Origin: an uncultured Ruminococcus sp.
GTDB lineage: Bacteria; Bacillota; Clostridia; Oscillospirales; Acutalibacteraceae
DNA length: 12,434 nucleotides
NCBI GenBank assembly: GCA_905234305.1
Contig: CAJOHT010000049.1
Span: 1 to 12,434 of the forward strand
Direction of reading: 5' to 3'
Position numbers and translations under genes: made by a program. The notes beneath the pieces were generated by a model. It had not been told where the DNA came from. It was given only the letters and a program-made list of their open reading frames with translations, and ran no database searches. The first letter of the stretch is position 1. Each line of letters begins with the position of its first letter. Shown here piece after piece: positions 6,550 through 12,434 of this stretch.

Positions 6550-7391
6550 TAATTATCCTCCTTCTCGGAGATACGCTTAATTTCGCCCTTATTCTTAAAA
6601 TCGGTAAGAACTACAACGTCCGTTACCTTTTTTATATTTTCGTACGGAGTTACTACCGCGTATTTCGCGGCGTCGTATTTATCGTATTTTATATCGCTGA
6701 CCTTACCTACTATAAGGTTTTCGGGATATATTCCTCCGATTCCCGAGGTTGTAATTATATCGCCCTTTTTAACCTCGGCGTTGGCGTCGATTTTAGTAAA
6801 GGTTGTTTTATTTTCGTCGGTATAAAGCGCGTTTCCCGCGACAACTCCGCTGTCTTTAGTACGTTTATCCAACGCTCCCGCCTGTAAATCGGGCGATAAG
6901 ATCGTTGTTACCTTACTGCTTACGGCGTTCACGGAGCTTATAAATCCGATAAGTCCGTTTTCGGTAATTACAGGATCAGAAACGCTTACTCCGCTGGATG
7001 TACCGACGTCTATCGAAAACGAGTAAAAATCCTGACTGCTGTCGCGGTTAATTACCGCGCCTGGCATTATCTCGTAATCGGCGTTGTCTTTCTTTATTTT
7101 ATAGTATTTCCAAAGCCTGGCGTTTTCTTCCTTTAAATCGTAATAATCTACTAGCTGAGTCCGTAAGTCCGCGGCTTCTTTTTTAAGCGCTTTATTTTCC
7201 GAAATCAGCTCGTCGTAGGTTTTATCTCCCTCTTTAGCCGCCGAGGCACTTACCTGGAACAGCCCCTTTGTAAGGAAATTAACTCCCGAGGATAAAACAG
7301 GATTGCCTGCGGCGCCGAGTATCATCAACACGATTACCGCAATCACCGTTATCGAAATTATCTTAACCTTTTTATCGCTAAAAAATTCCAT
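6549..7391 (-). CDS. mreC: Cell shape-determining protein MreC
   Basis: A 280-residue bitopic membrane protein that scaffolds the elongasome and activates PBP2. One membrane helix (about 9-28) is followed by a coiled coil (about 55-98, with SENKALKKEAADLRTQL and LKEENARLWK). Then comes the double beta-barrel region, from GAVINRDSS (111-119) through ENGLIGFI and TSGIGGIYPENLIVGKV. This is the standard MreC layout at normal length. AGGAG lies 8 bases before the ATG at 7391. Unlike the tight mreC-mreD-mrdA junctions, 249 bases separate it from mreB, with a hairpin and heptad repeats. I see no convincing promoter of its own in that gap. Confidence 0.95.
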   Translation of the reverse strand: MEFFSDKKVKIISITVIAVIVLMILGAAGNPVLSSGVNFLTKGLFQVSASAAKEGDKTYDELISENKALKKEAADLRTQLVDYYDLKEENARLWKYYKIKKDNADYEIMPGAVINRDSSQDFYSFSIDVGTSSGVSVSDPVITENGLIGFISSVNAVSSKVTTILSPDLQAGALDKRTKDSGVVAGNALYTDENKTTFTKIDANAEVKKGDIITTSGIGGIYPENLIVGKVSDIKYDKYDAAKYAVVTPYENIKKVTDVVVLTDFKNKGEIKRISEKEDN

Positions 7392-7565
7392 TTTTTATTC
7401 TCCTCGTCAAGTTTTTTCGTTCCTATTTAAAATGTTATATCCCCCGTACGCCAGCTCCTCTGACAGGTTTTGGATAGTACAAAAAGGTTCTGCGCTCGAC
7501 TAATACCTATTACCTAAACTATTAACTCTTGTCCCCTTGCTAAAGGGAGCAAGATTGCATTACCT

Positions 7566-7600
7566 CTTACTTCTTAATTCTTACTTCTTAATTCTTAATT
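7566..7600. repeat. Five tandem 7-bp repeats between mreB and mreC
   Basis: Five head-to-tail heptamers on the plus strand alternate between CTTACTT and CTTAATT, differing only at the fifth base. Read in the mreB-mreC transcript they are a purine-rich AATTAAG/AAGTAAG series. The copies match their neighbours almost perfectly, so the array is young or maintained. Heptamer arrays of this kind occur between genes in several bacteria and often vary in copy number. The function here is unknown. Confidence 0.75.
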
Positions 7601-7604
7601 CCAC

Positions 7605-7630
7605 AAAGGGCCGGCTTTCGCCAGCCCTTT
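7605..7630 (-). terminator. Hairpin after mreB, possible partial terminator or attenuator
   Basis: An 11-bp stem (7605-7615 with 7620-7630), with one G-U pair only when read as minus-strand RNA, closes a GAAA tetraloop of the stable GNRA type. It begins 10 bases after the mreB stop codon. Only three T follow, so it may stop transcription partially or protect the mreB end of the message from decay. Either would make mreB more abundant than mreC-mreD-mrdA. Confidence 0.65.
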
Positions 7631-7640
7631 TCTTTAAAAA

Positions 7641-8657
7641 TCACTCTCTGTTGTGTTTATATTCGGCTTTAGTACCGCCGAGGCGTTTTCCTGTTCCCTC
7701 AACTACACAGACACAGTCAAGAGGTCTTTCGGCTACGTGAACGGGCATACCTGTTTCTCTCATAACGAGTCGGTCCAGTCCCCTAAGCATCGCGCCGCCG
7801 CCTGTAAGCATAATTCCGTGGTCGATAATATCCGCGGAAAGCTCGGGCGGAGTTTTCTCGAGCGTATTCTTAATTGCCTCTATTATTACCGCAAGCGGGT
7901 CGGCGAGCGCGTCGCGGATTTCCTCGGCTGTGATCGTAATATCCTTAGGAAGTCCCGATTCAAGACTTCTTCCCTTAATGAGCATATCCTTCTCGTCATT
8001 ATACGGGAAAGCCGAGCCGATAGCGATTTTTATTTCCTCGGCGGTTCTGTCGCCGATTAAAAGATTATATGTCTTTTTAATATAAGTAACGATAGCCTCG
8101 TCGAATTTATCGCCCGCTACTCTTACCGAACAGGCTGTTACGATATCGCCGAGCGAGATAACGGCTACCTCGGAAGTACCTCCGCCGATATCGACTACCA
8201 TCGAGCCTGTCGGCTCGTCAACGGGAAGTCCCGCGCCGATAGCTGCCGCCATAGGCTCCTCTATAAGCATAATATTCTTACTTCCGCTTGCCTGAACCGC
8301 GGCATTCTCAACCGCTCTGCGTTCAACCTCGGTAACGCCCGTCGGCATACAGATCACTATTCTCGGCTTGCTGAACAGCGAGGGCTTAGCGGCTTTCCTG
8401 ATAAAATGCTTAAGCATAGTCGCCGTAATATCAAAGTCGGCGATAACTCCGTCCTTTAAGGGACGTACCGCTACAATTGAACCAGGGGTTCTTCCTATCA
8501 TATCTCTCGCCTGCTGTCCTACAGCAAGTACAGTATCATTACGGATATCAACCGCCACAACCGACGGCTCGCGCATTACTATACCTTTGCCCTTCATACA
8601 AACCAAGGTATTAGCGGTACCTAAATCTATTCCTATGTCCTTTGAAAATGAAAACAT
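7641..8657 (-). CDS. mreB: Rod shape-determining protein MreB (actin homologue)
   Basis: A 338-residue actin-like ATPase that forms membrane-bound filaments and guides side-wall synthesis. The phosphate-1 loop is [12 protein letters not shown] (8-19). [22 protein letters not shown] (55-76) is a diagnostic MreB stretch. [12 protein letters not shown] (105-116) and the phosphate-2 loop [11 protein letters not shown] (156-166) follow. The adenosine-side motif [16 protein letters not shown] lies near the C terminus. Length and motifs are those of a canonical MreB. AAGGAG stands 7 bases before the ATG at 8657. A good promoter directly upstream, starting where dut ends, makes this the first gene of the cluster. 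Confidence 0.98.
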   Translation of the reverse strand: MFSFSKDIGIDLGTANTLVCMKGKGIVMREPSVVAVDIRNDTVLAVGQQARDMIGRTPGSIVAVRPLKDGVIADFDITATMLKHFIRKAAKPSLFSKPRIVICMPTGVTEVERRAVENAAVQASGSKNIMLIEEPMAAAIGAGLPVDEPTGSMVVDIGGGTSEVAVISLGDIVTACSVRVAGDKFDEAIVTYIKKTYNLLIGDRTAEEIKIAIGSAFPYNDEKDMLIKGRSLESGLPKDITITAEEIRDALADPLAVIIEAIKNTLEKTPPELSADIIDHGIMLTGGGAMLRGLDRLVMRETGMPVHVAERPLDCVCVVEGTGKRLGGTKAEYKHNRE

Positions 8658-8707
8658 ATTTATACTCCTTTCGGATTTGTAAAATCAAATTTATATGTAT
8701 CCTATTT

Positions 8708-8736
8708 ATTATAGCCCATTAATCGGCTTAAATCAA
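8708..8736 (-). promoter_or_regulatory. Sigma-A promoter of the mreB cluster
   Basis: A perfect -10 box TATAAT (8708-8713) stands 17 bases from the -35 box TTGATT (8731-8736, four of six consensus bases). It lies between the dut stop codon and mreB, leaving a leader of about 45 bases. This makes the mre cluster a transcription unit that does not depend on dut. Confidence 0.8.
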
Positions 8737-8746
8737 CCTTAATTTG

Positions 8747-9187
8747 TCATTTTTTGCCTGTAGAACCGAAACCACCCTCACCGCGCTCGGTTTTTTCAAG
8801 TTCTTTCACTAAGGTTAGCTCGGGTATTATCACGGGAGATATGACCATCTGGGCTATTCTTTCATTAGGCTCAACAGTATACGGAGTATTGCTTACGTTG
8901 CATAATCCGACGCAAATCTCGCCGCGGTAGTCGCTGTCAATTACACCGACTCCGTTTGACAGGCAGATGCCGTGCTTTACTCCGAGTCCCGACCTTGCGT
9001 ACAGATAAGCGACGCAGGAATTATCGGGTAAAGCTATAGCGATTCCCGTCGGGATCATTTTTAAATCCCCGGGGTTAATGGTAACGCTCTCGTCTATACA
9101 GGCGTACAGATCGGCTCCTGCCGAACCCGCCGTACCGCGCGTAGGAACAACCGCGTTTTTCCGAAGTTTTTTTATCTTAACCTGCAT
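8747..9187 (-). CDS. dut: dUTP diphosphatase (trimeric dUTPase)
   Basis: A 146-residue enzyme that hydrolyses dUTP to dUMP and pyrophosphate, keeping uracil out of DNA and feeding thymidylate synthesis. All five trimeric-dUTPase motifs are present: AGSAGADLYA (20-29), YARSGLG (63-69), GVIDSDYRGEI (81-91, catalytic Asp84), NERIAQMVISPV (108-119) and the C-terminal RGEGGFGSTG lid (135-144). I start at the ATG at 9187, which has GGAG 9 bases upstream. An in-frame ATG 51 bases earlier would add a hydrophobic stretch not found in the family. The nucleotides before the gene are very AT-rich and carry two direct copies of CTTGCAAAA (9205-9213 and 9224-9232). A single clear promoter cannot be picked. 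Confidence 0.95.
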   Translation of the reverse strand: MQVKIKKLRKNAVVPTRGTAGSAGADLYACIDESVTINPGDLKMIPTGIAIALPDNSCVAYLYARSGLGVKHGICLSNGVGVIDSDYRGEICVGLCNVSNTPYTVEPNERIAQMVISPVIIPELTLVKELEKTERGEGGFGSTGKK

Positions 9188-9306
9188 ATCGTTCAACTCC
9201 AAAACTTGCAAAATCAATATAATCTTGCAAAAATACAAAAAGCTAATATTTATACATTTTTTATTATTCCCTTAAGAAATAATTATATTTTCCTCCGGAG
9301 AAATTT

Positions 9307-9330
9307 TATTATTTCCGACTCGGAATAATA
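9307..9330 (-). terminator. AT-rich hairpin after the U32 gene
   Basis: A stem of about 10 bp with one bulged base and a 3-base loop begins one base past the stop codon of the U32 gene. The following tract on the minus strand is AAAATTTC, which is poor for intrinsic termination. It may mark the end of the zapA-U32 transcript, or only stabilise it. Confidence 0.35.
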
Positions 9331-9331
9331 G

Positions 9332-11389
9332 TTATAAAACTCCCCGTTTCAACAATCCGTGGGTCTTTTTGGTAGAATTTAGACTCTGACTGATAAAATC
9401 ACGTATGTTTTCCACGTTTTCCACAGAGTTTTCAACAGAAAAGCGGAAAACCGCAAGGTCGATATTTTCGGACTCTTTTACTGCGTTTATTTCCTCGACA
9501 GGCAGAGTGTTAAGTACTTCTGTAGCGTATCCGTCACAGTAAAAAATGAAGGATTTATTAAGCCTGTCTTTCATCTTTCCTGATTTTTTACAATCGCCGC
9601 ATTTTATCCCCGCGCTTTTATTCGGGCAGTTTCTCGTAAGCATAACGGGAATATATCCGCAGCACATTATGCCTCTCGGAATATCGCCGCCCAGCATTTT
9701 CGCGTCCTTGAGCGTTATCTCTAAGCTCATCTCGGTATCGGTAAAGCCGAATTTTTCAGCCCATTTTAAATCGAGAGTATTAGTAAAATTCAGTCCGAAC
9801 CCGCCGTGGATTTTTAAACTAAGCTCCTTAGCGATATATACGGCGGCAAGATTATTACACAGAACATCTTCTATCCCGAGCTTTTTAAACTCGCCGAGGT
9901 TTTTAATAACAACACTTTCTCTCGAAAATAGGGCCCTCGGTATTTCTATCCCGATTTTAAAGCCTTCGCTCTTTAATCGTTTTACTTCGGACAAATCGCT
10001 GTCAATCGGAATAAAGCATAAGTCAAAATCTTTAAACCCGACTCCGATTTTCGTGGAGCTAAATCGGCCGTAGCTGAGTTTTTTCTCGGCTTTATGAGGA
10101 ACTATCTCGGGTAGCTTTACCTCGTTAATATTATAAATTCTTGTTTGGGAACGTTTTTCGCTGAGTAATGTCAACGCGTCGCGTCGTAATCTGTTAAGCT
10201 CGGACATCGGAAGAACCGCTTCGCCGTCCAAGGTTATTTTCAACTCACTGATATTATAGGGCGTTGAGCCTGTTTTTAACAGCTGGCGGCGTACTTTTTC
10301 ATCGTTAAGAGGAGATTTTTCCGCTTTCTCACAGCTTTCTCCGCTTTTAACCTCGACCGTATTAACTCCGTCCGTTACGTTTAAAACCGCGTTTTTACCG
10401 ACCTCGGCAAAAAATCCAGCTTTTAAATCAACTCTTTTAAGCTCATCCTTATAAGAATTTCTGATTTCTTTAAAAAGCGCTTCGTTGGCGGAAACTACAT
10501 CATCCTTACGGCGATAACCAAACATTTCGTATCCGCGCTTAGACGTATAATAACCGTCGGTAAAACCTGTTCGGGAGAAGACTTTTTCAAGATTATCTTT
10601 AGTTTTTTCGTCCGCAAAACCATTATCGCGGGACTCTACGCACGCTTTAACCGCCGCGGCAACATATTCGGGACGCTTAAGCCTTCCCTCGATTTTCGCC
10701 GACGTAACGCCGATACTCTCTAAATCTCTGATATAATCAATTATACTGTTATCCTTTAAACTTAAAGCGTACCTGCTCTTACCGATACAAAACGGCAGGC
10801 GGCAGGTTTGGGCGCATCGTCCGCGGTTTCCGCTTCGCGAGCCGATGACCGCAGAAAAATAGCATTGTCCCGAAACGCTCATACAGAGCGCTCCGTGTAC
10901 AAAAACTTCGATCTCGATCGGACAGCTTTCCGCGATTTCCTTTATCTCGGCACGGCTTAACTCGCGCGCAAGCACTACGCGCTTAAAGCCCTGCTCCCAA
11001 AGCAACTTCGCTCCGCTCGGAGAATGAACGCTCATCTGAGTTGAAGCGTGAAGCGGAAGCTCGGGCGCGATTTCCTTAGCCAGCATCGCGAGCCCCATAT
11101 TCTGTACAATAAGCGCATCTACTCCCGCTTTAGCGGCGGATATAAGTAGATTTTTTACGTTTTCAATTTCCTTATCGAAAACTATCGTATTAATCGTAAG
11201 ATATACCAACACTTTGCGGATATGGCAATAATCGACCGCTTTTTTCAGCTCTTCGCCGTCAAAATTCTCGGCTCCAGCACGTGCTGAAAACTCCTTAGCC
11301 CCTAAATAGACCGCGTCGGCGCCGCTTCTTACAGCAGCGATTACGGACTCAAAGCCTCCGCAGGGAGCCAGTATCTCAATTCTTTTCAT
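9332..11389 (-). CDS. U32 family protein with C-terminal extension, RlhA-like (23S rRNA hydroxylation)
   Basis: A 685-residue cytoplasmic protein. The N-terminal half (about 4-300) is the U32 fold: EILAPCGGFESVIAAVRSGADAVYLG, then HASTQMSVHS, then the signature EVFVHGALCMSVSGQCYFS (161-179) and GNRGRCAQTCRLP. Cysteines 169, 176, 192 and 196 lie where U32 proteins bind an iron-sulfur cluster. SAKIEGRLKRPEYVA (230-244) is also typical. The remaining part, with NCPNKSAGIKCGDCKKSG near the end, matches the long U32 form represented by E. coli RlhA/YdcP (about 650 residues). That protein hydroxylates C2501 of 23S rRNA and was once labelled a collagenase-like peptidase. Peptidase activity is therefore doubtful and rRNA modification is more likely. 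The ATG at 11389 overlaps zapA by 14 bases. A TTG two codons earlier is also open, and neither has a strong ribosome binding site, which suggests coupling to zapA translation. Confidence 0.87.
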   Translation of the reverse strand: MKRIEILAPCGGFESVIAAVRSGADAVYLGAKEFSARAGAENFDGEELKKAVDYCHIRKVLVYLTINTIVFDKEIENVKNLLISAAKAGVDALIVQNMGLAMLAKEIAPELPLHASTQMSVHSPSGAKLLWEQGFKRVVLARELSRAEIKEIAESCPIEIEVFVHGALCMSVSGQCYFSAVIGSRSGNRGRCAQTCRLPFCIGKSRYALSLKDNSIIDYIRDLESIGVTSAKIEGRLKRPEYVAAAVKACVESRDNGFADEKTKDNLEKVFSRTGFTDGYYTSKRGYEMFGYRRKDDVVSANEALFKEIRNSYKDELKRVDLKAGFFAEVGKNAVLNVTDGVNTVEVKSGESCEKAEKSPLNDEKVRRQLLKTGSTPYNISELKITLDGEAVLPMSELNRLRRDALTLLSEKRSQTRIYNINEVKLPEIVPHKAEKKLSYGRFSSTKIGVGFKDFDLCFIPIDSDLSEVKRLKSEGFKIGIEIPRALFSRESVVIKNLGEFKKLGIEDVLCNNLAAVYIAKELSLKIHGGFGLNFTNTLDLKWAEKFGFTDTEMSLEITLKDAKMLGGDIPRGIMCCGYIPVMLTRNCPNKSAGIKCGDCKKSGKMKDRLNKSFIFYCDGYATEVLNTLPVEEINAVKESENIDLAVFRFSVENSVENVENIRDFISQSLNSTKKTHGLLKRGVL

Positions 11390-11951
11390 CTTCAAAAAGC
11401 GAATATTGCCTCATCGGCTTATATCCCTTATTCTTCTTTTTCTTTTTTCTGCCCATAGGCTTCTCGGGCTTAGGCACATCGGGAGTTTCAGCGGGTTCTT
11501 CCGCTATCTCCTCCGCGGGATTTTCCTCGGGCTTTTCTTCAGGCTTAGGTACTTCTTTCACCATTCCGTCGCCGTCAAGAATTCGGGGCGGATTTTCAGC
11601 CTTTTTCTGTAATTCGTCAACTAATTCGTTTAAGGACTTGATTTCCTCATCTTTCTTTTCAAGCATTTCCTTAAGCTCGCGGATTTGTTTAGCCTGTTTA
11701 TCTGCTTGGTTAATAAACGGCTTAGCTTTATCGGAAAGGCTTTTATTACGTAGCTTTTCCTTCTCCATATCGTCCGCGTAATCAAGCGCGCAAAGGAGCG
11801 CCGCCGAACGGCGGTCAAGAGTCGGATTTTCGGCAGTTATTCTCGCTATAGTATCGCTTACATCCTCCGCCAGCTTCTGTACGTAATCCTCTTTATCGTC
11901 GCTTAAAAGTATAAACCTTTTTCCCGCGACAAATACAGTATGTTTATTCAT
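11376..11951 (-). CDS. zapA: Cell division protein ZapA with long charged C-terminal tail
   Basis: A 191-residue protein. The first part is the ZapA domain, which binds and bundles FtsZ protofilaments at the division ring: the beta-strand start HTVFVAGKRFILLSDDKEDYVQKLAEDVS (4-32), then LDRRSAALLCALDYADDMEK (45-64). A coiled coil runs to about 118. ZapA proteins usually end near 85-110 residues, so residues 119-191 are extra. They comprise a Pro/Glu-rich stretch (about 131-165), a basic patch GRKKKKKNKG (167-176) and a conserved-looking end YSLFEDEKN. AAGGAGGT before the ATG is near ideal, though a 5-bp GTTAC/GTAAC pair (11955-11959 with 11971-11975) could place it in a loop. The gene leads a two-gene unit with the U32 protein. 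Confidence 0.9.
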   Translation of the reverse strand: MNKHTVFVAGKRFILLSDDKEDYVQKLAEDVSDTIARITAENPTLDRRSAALLCALDYADDMEKEKLRNKSLSDKAKPFINQADKQAKQIRELKEMLEKKDEEIKSLNELVDELQKKAENPPRILDGDGMVKEVPKPEEKPEENPAEEIAEEPAETPDVPKPEKPMGRKKKKKNKGYKPMRQYSLFEDEKN

Positions 11952-11991
11952 TTTGTTACCTCCTTATCAAGTAACCTTTTTTTCCACAGTA

Positions 11992-11997
11992 ATTATA
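11992..11997 (-). promoter_or_regulatory. Probable -10 box of the zapA promoter
   Basis: A perfect TATAAT lies 40 bases before the zapA ATG on the minus strand. No good -35 box is visible 16-18 bases upstream (only TTTTAT/TTTATC-like sequence). The promoter is therefore less certain than those of mreB or the GntR operon. Confidence 0.5.
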
Positions 11998-12044
11998 GTA
12001 TAAACATCGTACTGATAAAAGATAAGTATTAATATTGTAAATAT

Positions 12045-12173
12045 AAAAAACACCATTGTAACCCGAGAGCCACGGTGCCCGTGGAGCCATAGCCGCCTAT
12101 GGAAAGGTTTTTATTATTACAAAAGTTCATCAACGGCGGGTTGTATTTCGGATTTATGATAAACTATAACCCG
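12045..12173. other. Gene-free segment with several pairing elements, possible non-coding RNA
   Basis: Between the guaB terminator and the zapA promoter there is no usable reading frame but much symmetry. Two neighbouring hairpins are CCACGG/CCGTGG (12070-12084, 3-base loop) and CCATAG/CTATGG (12087-12102, 4-base loop). The 9-base stretch 12137-12145 can pair either with 12057-12065 or with 12165-12173. In plus-strand RNA both pairings are complete with G-U wobbles, whereas minus-strand RNA has A-C mismatches. On the other hand, a run of six T ends the minus-strand reading at 12045-12050, preceded by a weak CACCGT/ATGGTG stem. I do not recognise an Rfam-type family. The direction of transcription is unresolved. 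Confidence 0.4.
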
Positions 12174-12190
12174 AAGCTGCCTGAAACGAT

Positions 12191-12222
12191 AAAAACCGCC
12201 GATGTCGTTTGACATCGGCGGG
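12191..12222 (-). terminator. Intrinsic terminator of guaB
   Basis: A perfect 11-bp GC-rich stem (12196-12206 with 12211-12221) with a 4-base loop is followed by TTTTTATC on the minus strand. It lies 13 bases after the guaB stop codon. It is the strongest terminator in the window and separates guaB from zapA. Confidence 0.93.
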
Positions 12223-12234
12223 TAAAAATATTAA

Positions 12235-12434
<200 letters not shown>

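Noticed and set aside
7441..7500. TATAAC-like -10 upstream of mreC (7435-7440 region)
   Set aside because: No -35 box lies at 16-18 bases. Without it the claim of an mreC promoter is too weak.
7566..7600. Heptamer array as a CRISPR-like locus
   Set aside because: The units are 7 bases with no spacers between them, so this is a simple tandem repeat.
7653..8060. 135-codon open frame on the plus strand
   Set aside because: It lies antisense inside mreB, has no ribosome binding site and no recognisable domain. It is a by-product of the codon pattern of the real gene.
9188..9238. Longer dut start adding 17 residues
   Set aside because: The added residues are a hydrophobic string absent from dUTPases. 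The ATG at 9187 has GGAG at proper distance and gives the normal length.
9546..10073. 175-codon open frame on the plus strand
   Set aside because: It is antisense to the U32 gene, its composition follows the complement of that gene, and no motif or start signal is visible.
12045..12180. Known riboswitch, T-box, SRP RNA or 6S RNA in the guaB-zapA spacer
   Set aside because: I looked for the diagnostic core motifs of these families and saw none. The segment is reported only as unclassified structure.

Overview
The window reads as chromosomal DNA of a low-GC Gram-positive bacterium. A gut Clostridia/Oscillospiraceae (Ruminococcus-like) host is the best guess. This rests on strong AGGAG-type ribosome binding sites, TTGACA/TATAAT promoters, an mreBCD-pbp2 cluster, a YtrA-type GntR/ABC operon and a ZapA of Firmicute type. 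The genus is inference only. Every gene that can be supported lies on the minus strand, so the genetic order runs from high to low coordinates.

Right end (12434 to 11952): the last 65 codons of guaB (IMP dehydrogenase), a strong intrinsic terminator, then about 140 bases of gene-free but structured DNA, followed by the zapA promoter. 11951 to 9332: zapA (cell-division protein with an unusually long charged tail) overlaps a two-domain U32 'peptidase' of the RlhA (23S rRNA hydroxylation) type. 9187 to 8747: dut (dUTPase). 8736 to 3967: the cell-elongation cluster mreB, mreC, mreD and mrdA (PBP2). It has a clear promoter before mreB, a 249-base gap with a hairpin and heptad repeats between mreB and mreC, and a strong terminator after mrdA. 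3893 to 733: an autoregulated operon of a YtrA-family GntR repressor, an ABC ATPase and an ABC-2 type permease with a large C-terminal extracytoplasmic domain. 717 to 1: an intact IS200-type (IS200/IS605 family) insertion sequence with terminal hairpins and a self-pairing leader.

Functionally, most of the window serves wall growth and division. MreB filaments, MreC/MreD and the transpeptidase PBP2 form the elongasome. ZapA bundles FtsZ for division. Dut and GuaB serve nucleotide metabolism, and the U32 protein probably modifies ribosomal RNA. The ABC operon resembles systems that respond to cell-envelope stress. No stretch longer than 300 bases lacks a gene.

I did not find a clear new multi-gene system. 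The points most worth a second look are the gene-free structured segment between guaB and zapA, the mreB-mreC spacer, the permease's extracytoplasmic domain, the ZapA tail and the leader/trailer pairing in the insertion sequence.
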